Shown in pieces: positions 6,918 to 15,530 of a stretch of 64,000 bases of DNA (position 1 is the stretch's first letter; every line of letters starts with the position of its first letter). The notes below the pieces were generated by a model. That model made no database searches. It saw only the letters and a program-made list of their open reading frames with translations, and was not told where the DNA came from. The stretch covers positions 62,001 to 126,000 of the forward strand of contig NZ_CP023692.1 of assembly GCF_008704935.1 (NCBI RefSeq), written 5' to 3'. A program made the position numbers and the translations under genes. Origin of the DNA: Streptomyces vinaceus. GTDB lineage: Bacteria; Actinomycetota; Actinomycetes; Streptomycetales; Streptomycetaceae.

Positions 6918-9413
6918 CTAGCGTCGCGAGGGACGCAACCAGGTCTGTCGCCTTTGCGTAGCACGCCGGGCAGCCGAAGCTGTCTCCAAGTCGTCGCGGG
7001 TGCGCAGGGTATGCGGGTGCTCAGGGCCCAGCACACGGACGCGGTCAGCGAGGGTCTGTCGTAACAGGCGTACCGCCTCTTCCTGCTCCCCCGTCCTGGC
7101 CAGTGCGCTGGCGAGGTTGTGGCGGCTGGTGAGGGTATCGGGGTGGTTGCTGCCCAGTACGCGGATGCGGTCGTCAAGGGTCTGTCGGTGCAGGCGGACC
7201 GCCTCCGCGTGTTCGCCCATCGCGTCCAGGACGAGACCGAGACTGTCGCGGCTGGCCAGGGTGTGTGGATGCATGACGCCTAGGACACGGGCGTGGTCGT
7301 CAAGAGCTTGCTGCAGCAGCCGTTCCGCTTCCGCATGCTCGCCCTGCCTGGCCAGTGCGCTGGCGAGGTTGTGGCGGCTGAGCAGGGTGAGGTGGTGTTC
7401 GGGGCCCAGCACACGGATGCGGTCGTCAAGGGTCTGTCGGTGCAGCCGGACGGCCTCCGCATGTTCGCCCATCCCGTCCAGGGCGAGACCGAGGCTGTCA
7501 CGACTGGCCAGGGTGTGCGGATGCACGACACCCAGCACACGGACACGGGCGGCGAGGGTCTGCCGCAGCAATGACACCGCTTCTGCATGCAGTCCCGTCC
7601 CGTCCAGGGCGCAGGCGAGGTCGTGACGGCTGATCAGGGTGTCAGGGTGCGCGGGGCCCAGGACACGGTTACGGTCCTCCAGGGTCTGCCGGAGCAGACG
7701 TATCGCCTCAGCCGGCTCGCCCATTCCGAACAAGGCGTTGGCCAGGTGGTTGCGGCTGGTCAGAGTGTCGGGGTGCCGGGGGCCCAGGGTGCGGCTCTCG
7801 AAGTCGAGGACGCGTTCAAGGAGCAGGCGGGCTGCACTGAAGGCGCCGGCGTGCTCCAGTACTTGCGCGAGCGTGCTGGGGGCGGTGCGGTGGTGTGTGG
7901 CGGAGCTTGGTTCCGGGAGGTCGAGCAGCACCGGTAGGTGAGGGGCGAGGAGTACGGCGGCAGGCCAGGCGGCGCGCCCCTGCTCCTCTACCTCGTGCAC
8001 CGCTTCGGTCAGCCGCTCGGCAAGGGCTCGGTGCCAGGTGGCGAGATGGGGTGCCTCGGCCGCTAGAGCGACGGCGTTGATCTCTCGGATCAAAGGGTGG
8101 AGCACCACCTGCGCCGGGCTGCTGGTGTCCGGTGCCTGCCCGGCGTTGCCGGGAGAGTAGGGAAGGTCAAGCAGGCCATACCGGTGCAGACCTGCAAACG
8201 CAGCCTCCAACTCTGGGACGGTGACCTCGTCTCCGGTGACCGCAGACAGCAGGTCGGGGGTGATGAGGGACAGCGGGATGGGAGCTTCGGCCAGTATTGC
8301 TAGTAGTCGCAGCACGGGGCGGGCCAAAGCGATGCCTTCTCTGGCGAGTTGGTCCAAGGACACCTCCCAGGTGTGCCGCACCACGGTGCGGGCGAACCGG
8401 GTTTGAGAGGCGTCCGGGTGTTCGGCTCCCAGTAGGAAGGGCAGTTCATGCTCCAGGGCCTGGCGGTAGGTGGTGAAGGTGCGGTAGCGGCTGGTGGGCC
8501 CGGCCAGGTAGGTGCCGGCCGCATGCAGCGCCAGCGGGAGCCCTCCCAGCCGCATGGCCAGGTCCCGAGCCTGCTCGGCTGTGCCAGCTGCGGGAGCAGC
8601 ATCGACCAGGACCTGACCTGCAGGCTGTGCGGGCAGCGGCTTCAAGGGCAGTAGCCGGGCACGCGGCCCCCATGTATGCGGGCTGCTGTCCCGGCTGGTC
8701 ATCACGAGCAGGCCTCGGCCGTACGGGCGGATCCAACCGCGGTAGTCGGCCAACGGCTCCCCTGCCGGGCCGATCTCTTGCGGCACGTCGGCGTTGTCCA
8801 ACACCAGCAGCCACCGCCGCGCCCGGCCCAACTGCCGCCACACCACATCGGGCAGACTCGCCCGCCCGGCCCGCGCGGACTCCAACTCTTCCTCGGGCAG
8901 CCCGCAGGCCAGTGCCGCCTGCACCATCTGCTGCGCCAGGTCGGCAGAATCGCGCCAGCGCACCCAGAACACCCGCCAGCCCGCCGCGGTGGCCTGCGAG
9001 GCGAACTCCGCGGCTACCGTTGTTTTGCCCATCCCGCCAGCCGCGCACAACACCGCGAACCGTCCCCGTGGCCGCCGCAGCATGCCTGCCAGCTCGGCCA
9101 GCTCGGCCTCACGTCCGCGCACGCGCTCCACATGCGGGGGGCGTAAGGAATCCTGCCGGCCCCGGGCCGGCCGGCCCACCGGACCCAGCGGCGCTGGCGG
9201 TCTTGCTGCAACATCCAACCGTCGGCTCCACAACACCAGCCCGACGCTGGTCGTCACCAGCCCGGCGAACACCGGCCAAATCACCCACCCGTGAGACGCC
9301 CATCCGGGCACGGTGGCACTGGCATAGTTGGTCACCGGCCCCAGCCCCGCCGCCACGACTGCCGCCGTCCCCGCCACGGCCGATCCAGCCCACGCACCCT
9401 GCCTACGCCGCAT
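6918..9413 (-). CDS. Membrane-anchored NB-ARC/TPR STAND ATPase
   Basis: Signal-transduction ATPase of 831 residues. Two hydrophobic N-terminal segments (about 8-28 and 39-63) suggest membrane anchoring. Then follow an NB-ARC core with P-loop AAGGMGKTT (about 125-132), Walker B RWLLVLDNAD (about 200-209) and the GLPLAL motif (about 291), and a C-terminal half made of 42-residue kinesin-light-chain-type TPRs with the repeated pattern RVLGPEHPDTLTSRHNLA. Parts of the repeats are nearly identical in DNA and show a two-repeat (252-bp) higher-order period. The ATG at 9413 is preferred to a TTG at 9455 because of the GGGGGTGG upstream. A conflict or regulatory sensor role is typical of the family; the ligand is unknown. 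Confidence 0.85.
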   Translation of the reverse strand: MRRRQGAWAGSAVAGTAAVVAAGLGPVTNYASATVPGWASHGWVIWPVFAGLVTTSVGLVLWSRRLDVAARPPAPLGPVGRPARGRQDSLRPPHVERVRGREAELAELAGMLRRPRGRFAVLCAAGGMGKTTVAAEFASQATAAGWRVFWVRWRDSADLAQQMVQAALACGLPEEELESARAGRASLPDVVWRQLGRARRWLLVLDNADVPQEIGPAGEPLADYRGWIRPYGRGLLVMTSRDSSPHTWGPRARLLPLKPLPAQPAGQVLVDAAPAAGTAEQARDLAMRLGGLPLALHAAGTYLAGPTSRYRTFTTYRQALEHELPFLLGAEHPDASQTRFARTVVRHTWEVSLDQLAREGIALARPVLRLLAILAEAPIPLSLITPDLLSAVTGDEVTVPELEAAFAGLHRYGLLDLPYSPGNAGQAPDTSSPAQVVLHPLIREINAVALAAEAPHLATWHRALAERLTEAVHEVEEQGRAAWPAAVLLAPHLPVLLDLPEPSSATHHRTAPSTLAQVLEHAGAFSAARLLLERVLDFESRTLGPRHPDTLTSRNHLANALFGMGEPAEAIRLLRQTLEDRNRVLGPAHPDTLISRHDLACALDGTGLHAEAVSLLRQTLAARVRVLGVVHPHTLASRDSLGLALDGMGEHAEAVRLHRQTLDDRIRVLGPEHHLTLLSRHNLASALARQGEHAEAERLLQQALDDHARVLGVMHPHTLASRDSLGLVLDAMGEHAEAVRLHRQTLDDRIRVLGSNHPDTLTSRHNLASALARTGEQEEAVRLLRQTLADRVRVLGPEHPHTLRTRDDLETASAARRATQRRQTWLRPSRR
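6960..7830 (-). repeat. TPR-encoding 126-bp tandem repeats, partly in 252-bp units
   Basis: Repeats within the ATPase gene. Alternating motif types (ALDGMGEHAEAVRLHRQTL and ALARQGEHAEAERLLQQAL) recur as pairs, which indicates recent duplication of two-TPR units. Confidence 0.75.
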
Positions 9414-9455
9414 AGCTGCCACCCCCGGTCCGCCGCCGTCATCAGCATGCCCCAA

Positions 9456-9932
9456 CCGAGACCACCTGCACGGGAGGTTGAAAGACCGGCAGTCAAGCTG
9501 GTGAGGCCCCCTCCATCACGACCAGCACACCCGTCCCGACGAGGGCCGGCAATCGGGCAGCCTCTGGCACCCGGCGGTATCGACCTTGCTGAGTACGTAG
9601 CCGGGTACCTGGCTGGGTGCTGTCACGCGAACGCCGACAGCTCGGGCCACTGTCCCCCCGCGCTCACGGGCAGACCAGCATGTATCACCGTGGGCGGTCA
9701 CTGGCCACCCGTTTCGCCCTGAAAGCGTTCCCATCGCGATGCGCTGCCTCCCACCGACAACAGCACGGCCGCGGGGCGCTCCGGGGACGGCGCGCACGCC
9801 CCCGGGCCCATATCTTGCCGACCTGCTCGCCTCCCCTTCGAAGCCCCCGGCTAGCCAAGGGCTTCAAAGGAACCGCGCGAGAAACCACTACCCGCCGGCG
9901 GCGGGTCCTCTGTCAAGCGAGATCGGTGGCTG
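9456..9932. other. Gene-less interval
   Basis: About 480 bases upstream of the STAND ATPase gene. Short open frames exist on both strands but lack codon bias, ribosome sites or recognisable products. Nothing else was seen. Confidence 0.4.
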
Positions 9933-10220
9933 CTAGAGCAGGCCGCCGCTCATGGGAAGGGGTGCCACGACGGAGTGGCCGGCGGGGAGGAAATGGCCGC
10001 GGGCGTGGTTTTCGCCCCTGGCGTTGCCGAGGAGTTGGCCGCCGACGCCGAGGCCCAGGCCGTGCAGGATGTGGTTGAGATTGATCCCGAGAATCCCGTC
10101 AACCGGAACGGCCCTGCTGGGGCTGTTCGCTGTCGCAGCCGCGGCGTGAGCAGCTCCCGACATGGACAGGACGGCCCCCGAAAGAGCCAGGGCGACAAGT
10201 ACTCGCTTGGTGTTGTTCAT
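9933..10220 (-). CDS. Small secreted protein, Gly/Leu-rich
   Basis: Secreted protein of 95 residues with a clear signal peptide (MNNTKRVLVALALSGAVLSM, then AHA as the probable cleavage motif near residue 25). The mature region is glycine- and leucine-rich (INLNHILHGLGLGVGGQLLG) and has no cysteine. It is not a chaplin, as the chaplin motif is absent, though size, secretion and hydrophobic glycine-rich character are similar to small surface proteins of streptomycetes. No family is assigned. It stands alone, with a gene-less stretch on each side. Confidence 0.65.
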   Translation of the reverse strand: MNNTKRVLVALALSGAVLSMSGAAHAAAATANSPSRAVPVDGILGINLNHILHGLGLGVGGQLLGNARGENHARGHFLPAGHSVVAPLPMSGGLL

Positions 10221-10604
10221 ACAGGAATGAACGATCTTGGACCGAACTGGTCACCATCACTGAGGACGTGCCGGACACCCGGCGCTAGGCCACTTCCTTG
10301 AACGAGACAGCAGGCCGCGGGTGCAAACCGGGGCCCCAGGGGCAGGGCTCGCGAACCGAGCCAGCCAAGGTCAGGCAGTACGCAGGCGAGGGACCCGCAC
10401 CGTGCACTGCGCGACGGCCAGGCGGCCAGGCGGCCAGGCGGCCATGGGTAATACGAAGACCTCGGGGAGCCACCGCGCCCGACGCCCGGCCATCGGCGAG
10501 CACGACCATGTGAGTCTCCGGCCCTCCACGCAGCGACAGTGCCCAGCTGTGCAGGTACGCCAGGAGCCGGCGCTCCCCCCTCGCCGGACTCCGGGCGCAG
10601 CGCG
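10221..10604. other. Gene-less interval between two secreted-protein genes
   Basis: About 380 bases. Apart from the 8-bp tandem repeat nothing was recognised. The part nearest 10221 presumably contains the promoter of the small secreted protein. Confidence 0.4.
10415..10445. repeat. 8-bp tandem repeat (CGGCCAGG, about 3.9 units)
   Basis: Short perfect tandem repeat in the otherwise gene-less interval 10221-10604. No gene is affected. Confidence 0.8.
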
Positions 10605-10868
10605 TTAGCGGGGGTAGTTGCAGGTGGTGATTTCCTCGTCCCACACGGTGCCTTCACCACATTCGAAGTGGTAGACAGTGAAATTCTGTCCCTTGCCCTC
10701 GAAGTCCACGCAGCGGACGAACTTCCGCGGGTCGTTCGGGTTGGGGAAGTAGCCCTCCTGGGTGCAGACGATCGGCACGTCCGCGGCGGCCTGCGCTGCG
10801 GCCGCAGGGCCGACCAGCCCAGCGGCCGCCAGAGCCACACAGGAAGCAAAACGAGCAAAACGCGACAT
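10605..10868 (-). CDS. Secreted CBM14 (peritrophin-A-type) chitin-binding protein
   Basis: Secreted protein of 87 residues: a signal peptide ending near AAQAA, then a single peritrophin-A-like chitin-binding domain. The pattern CTQEGYFPNPNDPRKFVRC, YHFECGEGTVWDEE and a final TTCNYP matches CBM14, with cysteines, conserved aromatics and an acidic turn in register. The ATG at 10868 is chosen because GGAGG lies six bases upstream; a GTG three bases earlier is also possible. With no catalytic domain, it may anchor to or sense chitin. CBM14 is best known from animals, but short single-domain forms occur in Streptomyces. Confidence 0.75.
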   Translation of the reverse strand: MSRFARFASCVALAAAGLVGPAAAAQAAADVPIVCTQEGYFPNPNDPRKFVRCVDFEGKGQNFTVYHFECGEGTVWDEEITTCNYPR

Positions 10869-11344
10869 CACGCACCTCCACTACTAAACGACTTGGTCCA
10901 TAAGCCGAACGAGCCGCCACCGCCACAGACACGCACGAGCCGCGCCGACCAGGACTTCGCCACGGCGGCGGGCACGCCCACGGTGGCCCGCTCCCCGGGC
11001 CGGCGCCCCTTTGAGCCCGGCGCGGACACCGCCGACCACTGACCCGCCATCACCGGCCGAGCGCCACGGGTCCAGCCAGTCAGGGTGGACTGGAGTCGGT
11101 CAGCGTCGAGCCGTGCGCCAGCGATCTTCGGGTGGAAACACGGCGCCGAAAGGGCGTATGAGCCGAGGCCAGGTCAGTCTTCGTCAGGCTGCGGCTCATA
11201 TTTTGTGACGGTCACATCCCGTCTGCTCCTGGTCTCACCTTGCCCACGTCGGCCGGCCCGCAGAAAGTCCCCTGCGGCGCGCCGAACTGCAGGTCGTGGA
11301 TCACGACCTGCCGTCCTCGGACGACATCCAACCCATGCCGCCGG
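10869..11344. other. Gene-less interval
   Basis: About 475 bases with only short, unbiased open frames. The right end passes into the IstB remnant, so some of it may be insertion-sequence debris. Confidence 0.35.
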
Positions 11345-11492
11345 CTGATGGCCGAGTGTGACGACCGCTCGCGGCGTCATTCCGGCCGCCGGAGCAAAGT
11401 GGCCGGCCTCCCCCGGGACAAGTCCCTGCGGACCTTCGAGTTTGCGAACCTCAACATCGACGCGGCCACCGTTCACACTCTCGCCAGCCAAG
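11345..11492 (+). pseudogene. IstB-like (IS21 helper ATPase) N-terminal remnant
   Basis: About 48 codons resemble the segment before the P-loop of IS21 IstB proteins: a basic stretch (RRHSGRRSKVAGLPRDKSL), then FEFANLNIDAATVHTLAS. Neither the P-loop nor the rest of the ATPase follows, and no IstA is nearby. The resemblance is moderate. Confidence 0.45.
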
Positions 11493-11604
11493 GCGCTACG
11501 GCTTCCCAGGCCGCCTCGATCTGCCCCTGTGTGCTGTCACCTCGCGGAGGCCGGTGCATGTCCCTCGAAGGAGAGTTTGCTCGGCGAGGGTGCCGGCCTT
11601 GCGG

Positions 11605-11943
11605 TCAGGCTCCGATTGCGGACTCGGTGTCGGGATGGAGCGCGAACACCTGGTCCAGTCCCACGACGCGCAGGACGCGCAGGGTGTTGGCCGGGACTGC
11701 GGCGAGTGCGATGTCGGCTCCGGCCGACTGGGCGTGGTTGCGGGCGGCGATCAGGGCGCTGATGCCGCTGGAGTCGCAGAACTCCATGCGTGCCAGCTCC
11801 AGGACGAGGCGCTGGCCCCGCTCCAGGGGGAGCGTTTGGAGGAGGTCGCGCAGGGCTTCGGCGGTGTCGTAGTCGAGTTCCCCGATGACTTCCACGACTG
11901 GGCCATTCGGGGTGTCCCGGACGGTGAGGTCCAGTGGGTTCAT
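11605..11943 (-). CDS. STAS-domain anti-sigma factor antagonist
   Basis: Anti-sigma antagonist of 112 residues of the SpoIIAA/RsbV type, acting in the cytoplasm by binding an anti-sigma kinase when unphosphorylated. The phosphorylation site is the serine in FCDSSGISAL (Ser58). The N-terminal beta strands and the EVIGELDYDTAEALRDLL helix are typical. Its ATG overlaps the stop of the upstream phosphatase gene (ATGA), so the two are translationally coupled. In the RsbQ-RsbP-antagonist order the phosphatase would dephosphorylate this protein and so free a stress sigma factor. Confidence 0.9.
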   Translation of the reverse strand: MNPLDLTVRDTPNGPVVEVIGELDYDTAEALRDLLQTLPLERGQRLVLELARMEFCDSSGISALIAARNHAQSAGADIALAAVPANTLRVLRVVGLDQVFALHPDTESAIGA

Positions 11944-13218
11944 GCCGGCTCCTCGGGGGCGGGGACGCCGAGCGCGAGGAGGGCGGTGTCGTCGTCCAGG
12001 CCGTCGCCGAAGCCGTCCAGCAGGCTGGTCATTGCCTCCATGACCGCATGCGGGGGGCGGCCGGCGTGGTGGGTGGCGAAGGCGCGCAGGGCTTCGTCTC
12101 CGTACAGGTCGGTGCGGCTTTCGCCAGTGCGGGCTTCGGTGAGGCCATCGGTGTAGAGCAGGAGAGTATCGCCCGGGGCCAGGGTGGTGGTGGCGGGGGT
12201 GAAGGGCGCGTCGGGCAGGATGCCGACGAGGAGGCCGCCGGGGGTGGGTAGGAAGTCGGCTGTGCCGTCGGCGCGCAGGACCAGGGCCGGCGGGTGGCCG
12301 CCGGAGGCCAGGTGGACCGTGATCTGCCCGGTCTGGGGGGTCGGGCTCCAGGGTGCCGACGATGGCGGTGCAGTAGCGGGGGTCGCCGCCGCTGTAGCGC
12401 TCGTGAAGGACTCTGTTCAAGGTTATGAGGGCGGAAACGGGGTCGGGGTCGTGCAAGGCCGCGGCCCGCAGGGTGTAGCGGGTGAGCGAGGTCACCGCCG
12501 CGGCCTGGGGGCCCTTGCCGCACACGTCGCCCAGAAAGAAGCCGAAACGCTTGCCGTCGACGGGGAAAATATCGTAGAAGTCGCCTCCGAGCCGGTCGGG
12601 AGAGGCGGTGCGGTAGTGCGCGGCACTCTCCATGCCGGGTATGGGCGCCAGGGTGTCGGGCAGCAGGGATGACTGGAGTGCGGCGAGGGCGTCCTGGAGG
12701 CGGGCGCGGTCGGCTTCGGCCTGCCGGTGTGCTTCCTCGGCGGCTCTGCGGGACCGCAGCAGTTCCTCTTCGTAGGCGCGGCGGTCGCGGGCGTCGAAGA
12801 GGGTGGTGCGGATGAGGAGCGGCTCGCTCGTGGCCCCGTGTTTGACCGTGGAGGAGACCAGCACCGGAATTCGGACCCCGTCGGCGTTCTTGATCTCCAG
12901 GGCGACGCCGCCGAGCTCGCCCTGCATGCGCAGCAGCGGCGCGAAGTGCGTCTCGTGGTACAGCCTGCCGCCCGCGGTCAGCAGGTCGGTGAACCGCATC
13001 CGGCCCACCACCGCCTCCCGGTTCAGGCCCAGCCAGTCCAGCAGCGTCGTGTTGATCTTCGCGACGGTGCCGTCCATCAGCGTGGACAGATACCCGCACG
13101 GTGCGCTCTCGTACAGTTCCTCCGCACTGTCCTCCAACAGCGCGGCGAACGCCGCATCCGAGGTCTTCTCCTCGCCGGCGTCGTGCGGGTCGCTGTGCTG
13201 ATCGGTGCGGCACATCAC
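11940..13218 (-). pseudogene. RsbP-like PAS-PP2C phosphatase, frameshifted
   Basis: SpoIIE/RsbU-type serine phosphatase with an N-terminal PAS domain (about 35-150: GYLSTLMDGTVAKINTTLLD and on), a helical linker, and a PP2C domain with LGGDFYDIF and FLGDVCGKG. The frame breaks in a run of six Gs at 12335-12340. One base fewer restores a normal PP2C C-terminus with LLLYTDGLTE- and DDDTALL-type motifs, ending in a TGA that overlaps the STAS gene. Intact length would be 425 residues. Either GTG 13218 or ATG 13215 starts it, overlapping the RsbQ stop. The lesion may be a sequencing error, because every other feature of the operon is preserved. Confidence 0.8.
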
Positions 13219-14018
13219 CGCAGTCCGGCCAGGAAGCCGGTGATCGCCTGGTTGGTGGCTTCAGGCGCGGACATGTGCGGGCAGTGCCCGGTGGCGTCCA
13301 GGGTGACGAGTGTCGAGCCAGGAACCGTCTCGTGTACGAAGGCGCCGACCTCGCGCGGGGCGATGGCGTCCTGGGTGCACTCCAGCACCAGCGTCGGCAC
13401 GCTCACCTTCTTGAGGTCCTCCCGCGAGTCGGAGAGGAAGGTGGTGCGGGCGAAGACGCGTGCCATCGCCGGATCAGTGGCGCAGAAGCTGTTGGTCAGC
13501 TCCTCACCGAGCTCGGGCCGCTCCGCGTTCCCCATGATCACCGGCGCCATGGCAGCCGACCACCCCAGGTAGTTCGACTCCAGCGAATCGAGCAGCTCCT
13601 CGATGTCCTCGGCGGAGAATCCGCCCCGGTAACCCTCGTCGTCGATGTAGCGGGGGGAGGGCGCCACCATCACCAGCGCCCCGATCCGCTCCGGAGCCAT
13701 CTGGGCGGCCAGCACACCGATCATCGCGGAGACCGAGTGCCCCACGAACGCCGCGCCGCGCAAATCGAGCGCTTCGCACACGTCCACCACGTCCTGCGCG
13801 TAACCGCTCAGGGATGCGTAGCGGGTCTCGGAGAACGCGGAAAGCACGGAGCGGCCCGAGCCGACGTAGTCGAACAAAACCACCCGATAGTCCTTGACCA
13901 GCGCGGGGAGGGTGAGACGCCACATGTTCTGGTCGCAGCCGAACCCGTGCGCCAGAACCACCGTCGGGCCGTGGGGATTGCCGGTGACCGTGACATTGTT
14001 CCTGCGCTGGATATCCAT
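13215..14018 (-). CDS. rsbQ: RsbQ-like alpha/beta hydrolase
   Basis: Alpha/beta hydrolase of 267 residues with high similarity to Bacillus RsbQ throughout: HGFGCDQNMW, LFDYVGSGRSVLSAF, YAQDVVDVCEALDL, VGHSVSAMIGVLAA, FCATDPAMAR, FLSDSREDLKKVSVPTL and GHCPHMS. The catalytic triad is Ser95, Asp217 and His245. In Bacillus, RsbQ acts with the PAS phosphatase RsbP in the energy-stress branch of SigB activation. Here the next gene is a PAS-PP2C phosphatase, sharing a stop/start overlap, so the partnership is conserved. The ATG at 14018 matches the RsbQ N-terminus better than the GTG at 14057. Confidence 0.9.
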   Translation of the reverse strand: MDIQRRNNVTVTGNPHGPTVVLAHGFGCDQNMWRLTLPALVKDYRVVLFDYVGSGRSVLSAFSETRYASLSGYAQDVVDVCEALDLRGAAFVGHSVSAMIGVLAAQMAPERIGALVMVAPSPRYIDDEGYRGGFSAEDIEELLDSLESNYLGWSAAMAPVIMGNAERPELGEELTNSFCATDPAMARVFARTTFLSDSREDLKKVSVPTLVLECTQDAIAPREVGAFVHETVPGSTLVTLDATGHCPHMSAPEATNQAITGFLAGLR

Positions 14019-14334
14019 ACCCAGCAGTCTCTCAGGCCCCACCCACCACTCTCGCAAACCCCCGGGTCACCCCACACACCCCACCCCACACCTCCACATG
14101 AAGTCCGTACGCGCGTCTCTCGCCGCAGGTGAGAGCCGTGCCCAGGCCGTCGCCTGGCTCTCGCGCCGAGCCTGGGCTAGCAGGTGCCTTGCACGCGATG
14201 GCTTCCTGGGTTCGGTGGTGGTCGCCCACCGCCGAGCGCGGAGCGGATCAGCCGGGGTCAACGACTCGATCCGGTCACGCATCGCATCAGTGATCATTGA
14301 CCGGACGGACACATCCGATTACCTGACCAACGGA
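14019..14334. other. Upstream region of the rsbQ operon
   Basis: About 315 bases, C-rich near the operon start. It presumably contains the operon promoter. No motif was strong enough to mark. Confidence 0.35.
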
Positions 14335-14655
14335 TCAAAGAGACACGCCCCTAGCGCGCCCGGACCATGCCGTTCGGGCGCGCCCCGTCGGCGCGCGCAG
14401 CGTGGTACTCAGGCGGGTGCGCAGGTGTAGGAGGGCGTTGAAGTCCGCGATCTGCGTGAACCGGGTCAGCAGGCGGTCGATGAGGAGGTCGTCGCCGGCT
14501 CCCACTGCTCGTACGATCGCCTCGACTGTCTCCCGCACGGCGGGAGATAGTCCCGTACGGCCAGCCGCGCCATCGTCGGCAGCCGCCCGGCTCTCTGCGG
14601 ACAGCAGCCTCACCTCGTCACGCACGGGGTCGGTTCCACGAGCCGACAGGCACAA
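14335..14655 (-). CDS. Hypothetical small helical protein
   Basis: Open frame of 106 codons with good third-position bias and a coherent, mostly helical sequence (SPAVRETVEAIVRAVGAGDD, LLTRFTQIADFNALLHL). It starts at a TTG (14655); a GTG at 14625 is an alternative and would give 96 residues. I know no function for it. It is monocistronic and flanked by decayed DNA, but has no internal stop or frameshift. Confidence 0.5.
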   Translation of the reverse strand: MCLSARGTDPVRDEVRLLSAESRAAADDGAAGRTGLSPAVRETVEAIVRAVGAGDDLLIDRLLTRFTQIADFNALLHLRTRLSTTLRAPTGRARTAWSGRARGVSL

Positions 14656-14869
14656 TGGGGGGCTTTGCGTGCGGGCTGTGTGGTCATGGCCCGATTCTGC
14701 GCTGCCCCGAGGTCAGCCAAACGGTGGGCCGGTGACAAACCTGAGCCTGTGCGCCGCAGGGTTGGGCAAGCGGTCTCGGCTGTTCGGGCGTGTCCGGCCT
14801 CGGGCGCCTTCATGGCGGGTGGCCGGCGGAAGGGGTTACTCGCAGGCGACTCCGTCGACGTGGGGCACA

Positions 14870-15530
14870 TGCGATCGCCGAGTACGCCGGCCTTCGGCCG
14901 GACCCGGCGGCAACGGATACCACGGCCACGGCCACGGGACGTCTGCTCGGCCTCGACGCCATCCAGGCCAGGCTGGAGGTCCTCGCGCGGGAGATGTCCA
15001 ACGGGCGCCCCTCGGTGATGCCGGGCGGAGCCCAGAGCCAAGCCAGCCTCGACGCTTCGAGGCCGCTCGACGACACCGCCATGCGCAAGGGCATCGCCCT
15101 GCTGACGCTCTACCAGGACAGCGCACGCCACGACCCCGCGACGCTCCCGTACGCGCGGTGGATGCCGAGCAGGGGGCATGGTGCGCACCTGCCCCACGCT
15201 CCCTCACGGATGCTGATCTTCGACCGCAAGGCCGCCGTCGTCCCGATCGATCCGTCCGCGACGAAACGCGGCGCGCCGTGTGTCCGGGAGCCGGGGGTCG
15301 TCGCCTCGCTCAGGCTGCTCGCGTCCGGCCTCACGGACGAGGTCGCCGGGCCGGCGGCTCCGGATTTCGGCGCGCAGCGTGCGAAGGCAGATGGCAGATG
15401 GCAGATGGCAGGACTGATGGAACGCCTGGAGACGTCGAGCCGCTTCGAGGCGGGGCTCAAAGCGGCCCAACGCGGCTGGCTCCAGAAGCCGCGGCGCCGA
15501 CGCCGCGCGGCCAAAGGGCACGTCGAGCCC
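14870..15530 (+). pseudogene. LuxR-type regulator with TrmB-like sensor, decayed
   Basis: Remnant of a large Streptomyces regulator family with a TrmB-like effector domain followed by a LuxR-type helix-turn-helix. Recognisable blocks are LLGLDAIQARLEVLAREM, MPGGAQSQASLDASRPLD, LLTLYQDSARHDPATLPYAR, ARMLIFDRKAAVVPID-like text, LLASGLTDEVAG (start of the helix-turn-helix) and MERLETSSRFEAGLKAAQRG. The link before the helix-turn-helix is deleted, and the recognition helix is scrambled by an expanded 7-bp repeat at 15386-15411. The start is lost. The DNA-binding head cannot form, so this is a pseudogene. Confidence 0.75.
15386..15411 (+). repeat. 7-bp microrepeat (GGCAGAT, 3.7 units) inside the LuxR pseudogene
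   Basis: Tandem GGCAGAT units lie where the recognition helix of the regulator should be encoded. In intact relatives this segment carries a single GGCAG stretch, so slippage expansion is the likely cause of the scrambling. Confidence 0.75.

Noticed and set aside
6960..7830. CRISPR-like regular spacing of repeats
   Set aside because: The 126-bp periodicity is that of protein-coding TPR units. The repeats are not short palindromic sequences with unique spacers, and no cas genes are near.
11940..13218. Programmed ribosomal frameshift in RsbP
   Set aside because: The lesion is a six-G run without a stimulatory hairpin or Shine-Dalgarno element at the right distance, and PP2C genes of this family are not known to need a shift. 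Decay or base error is simpler.
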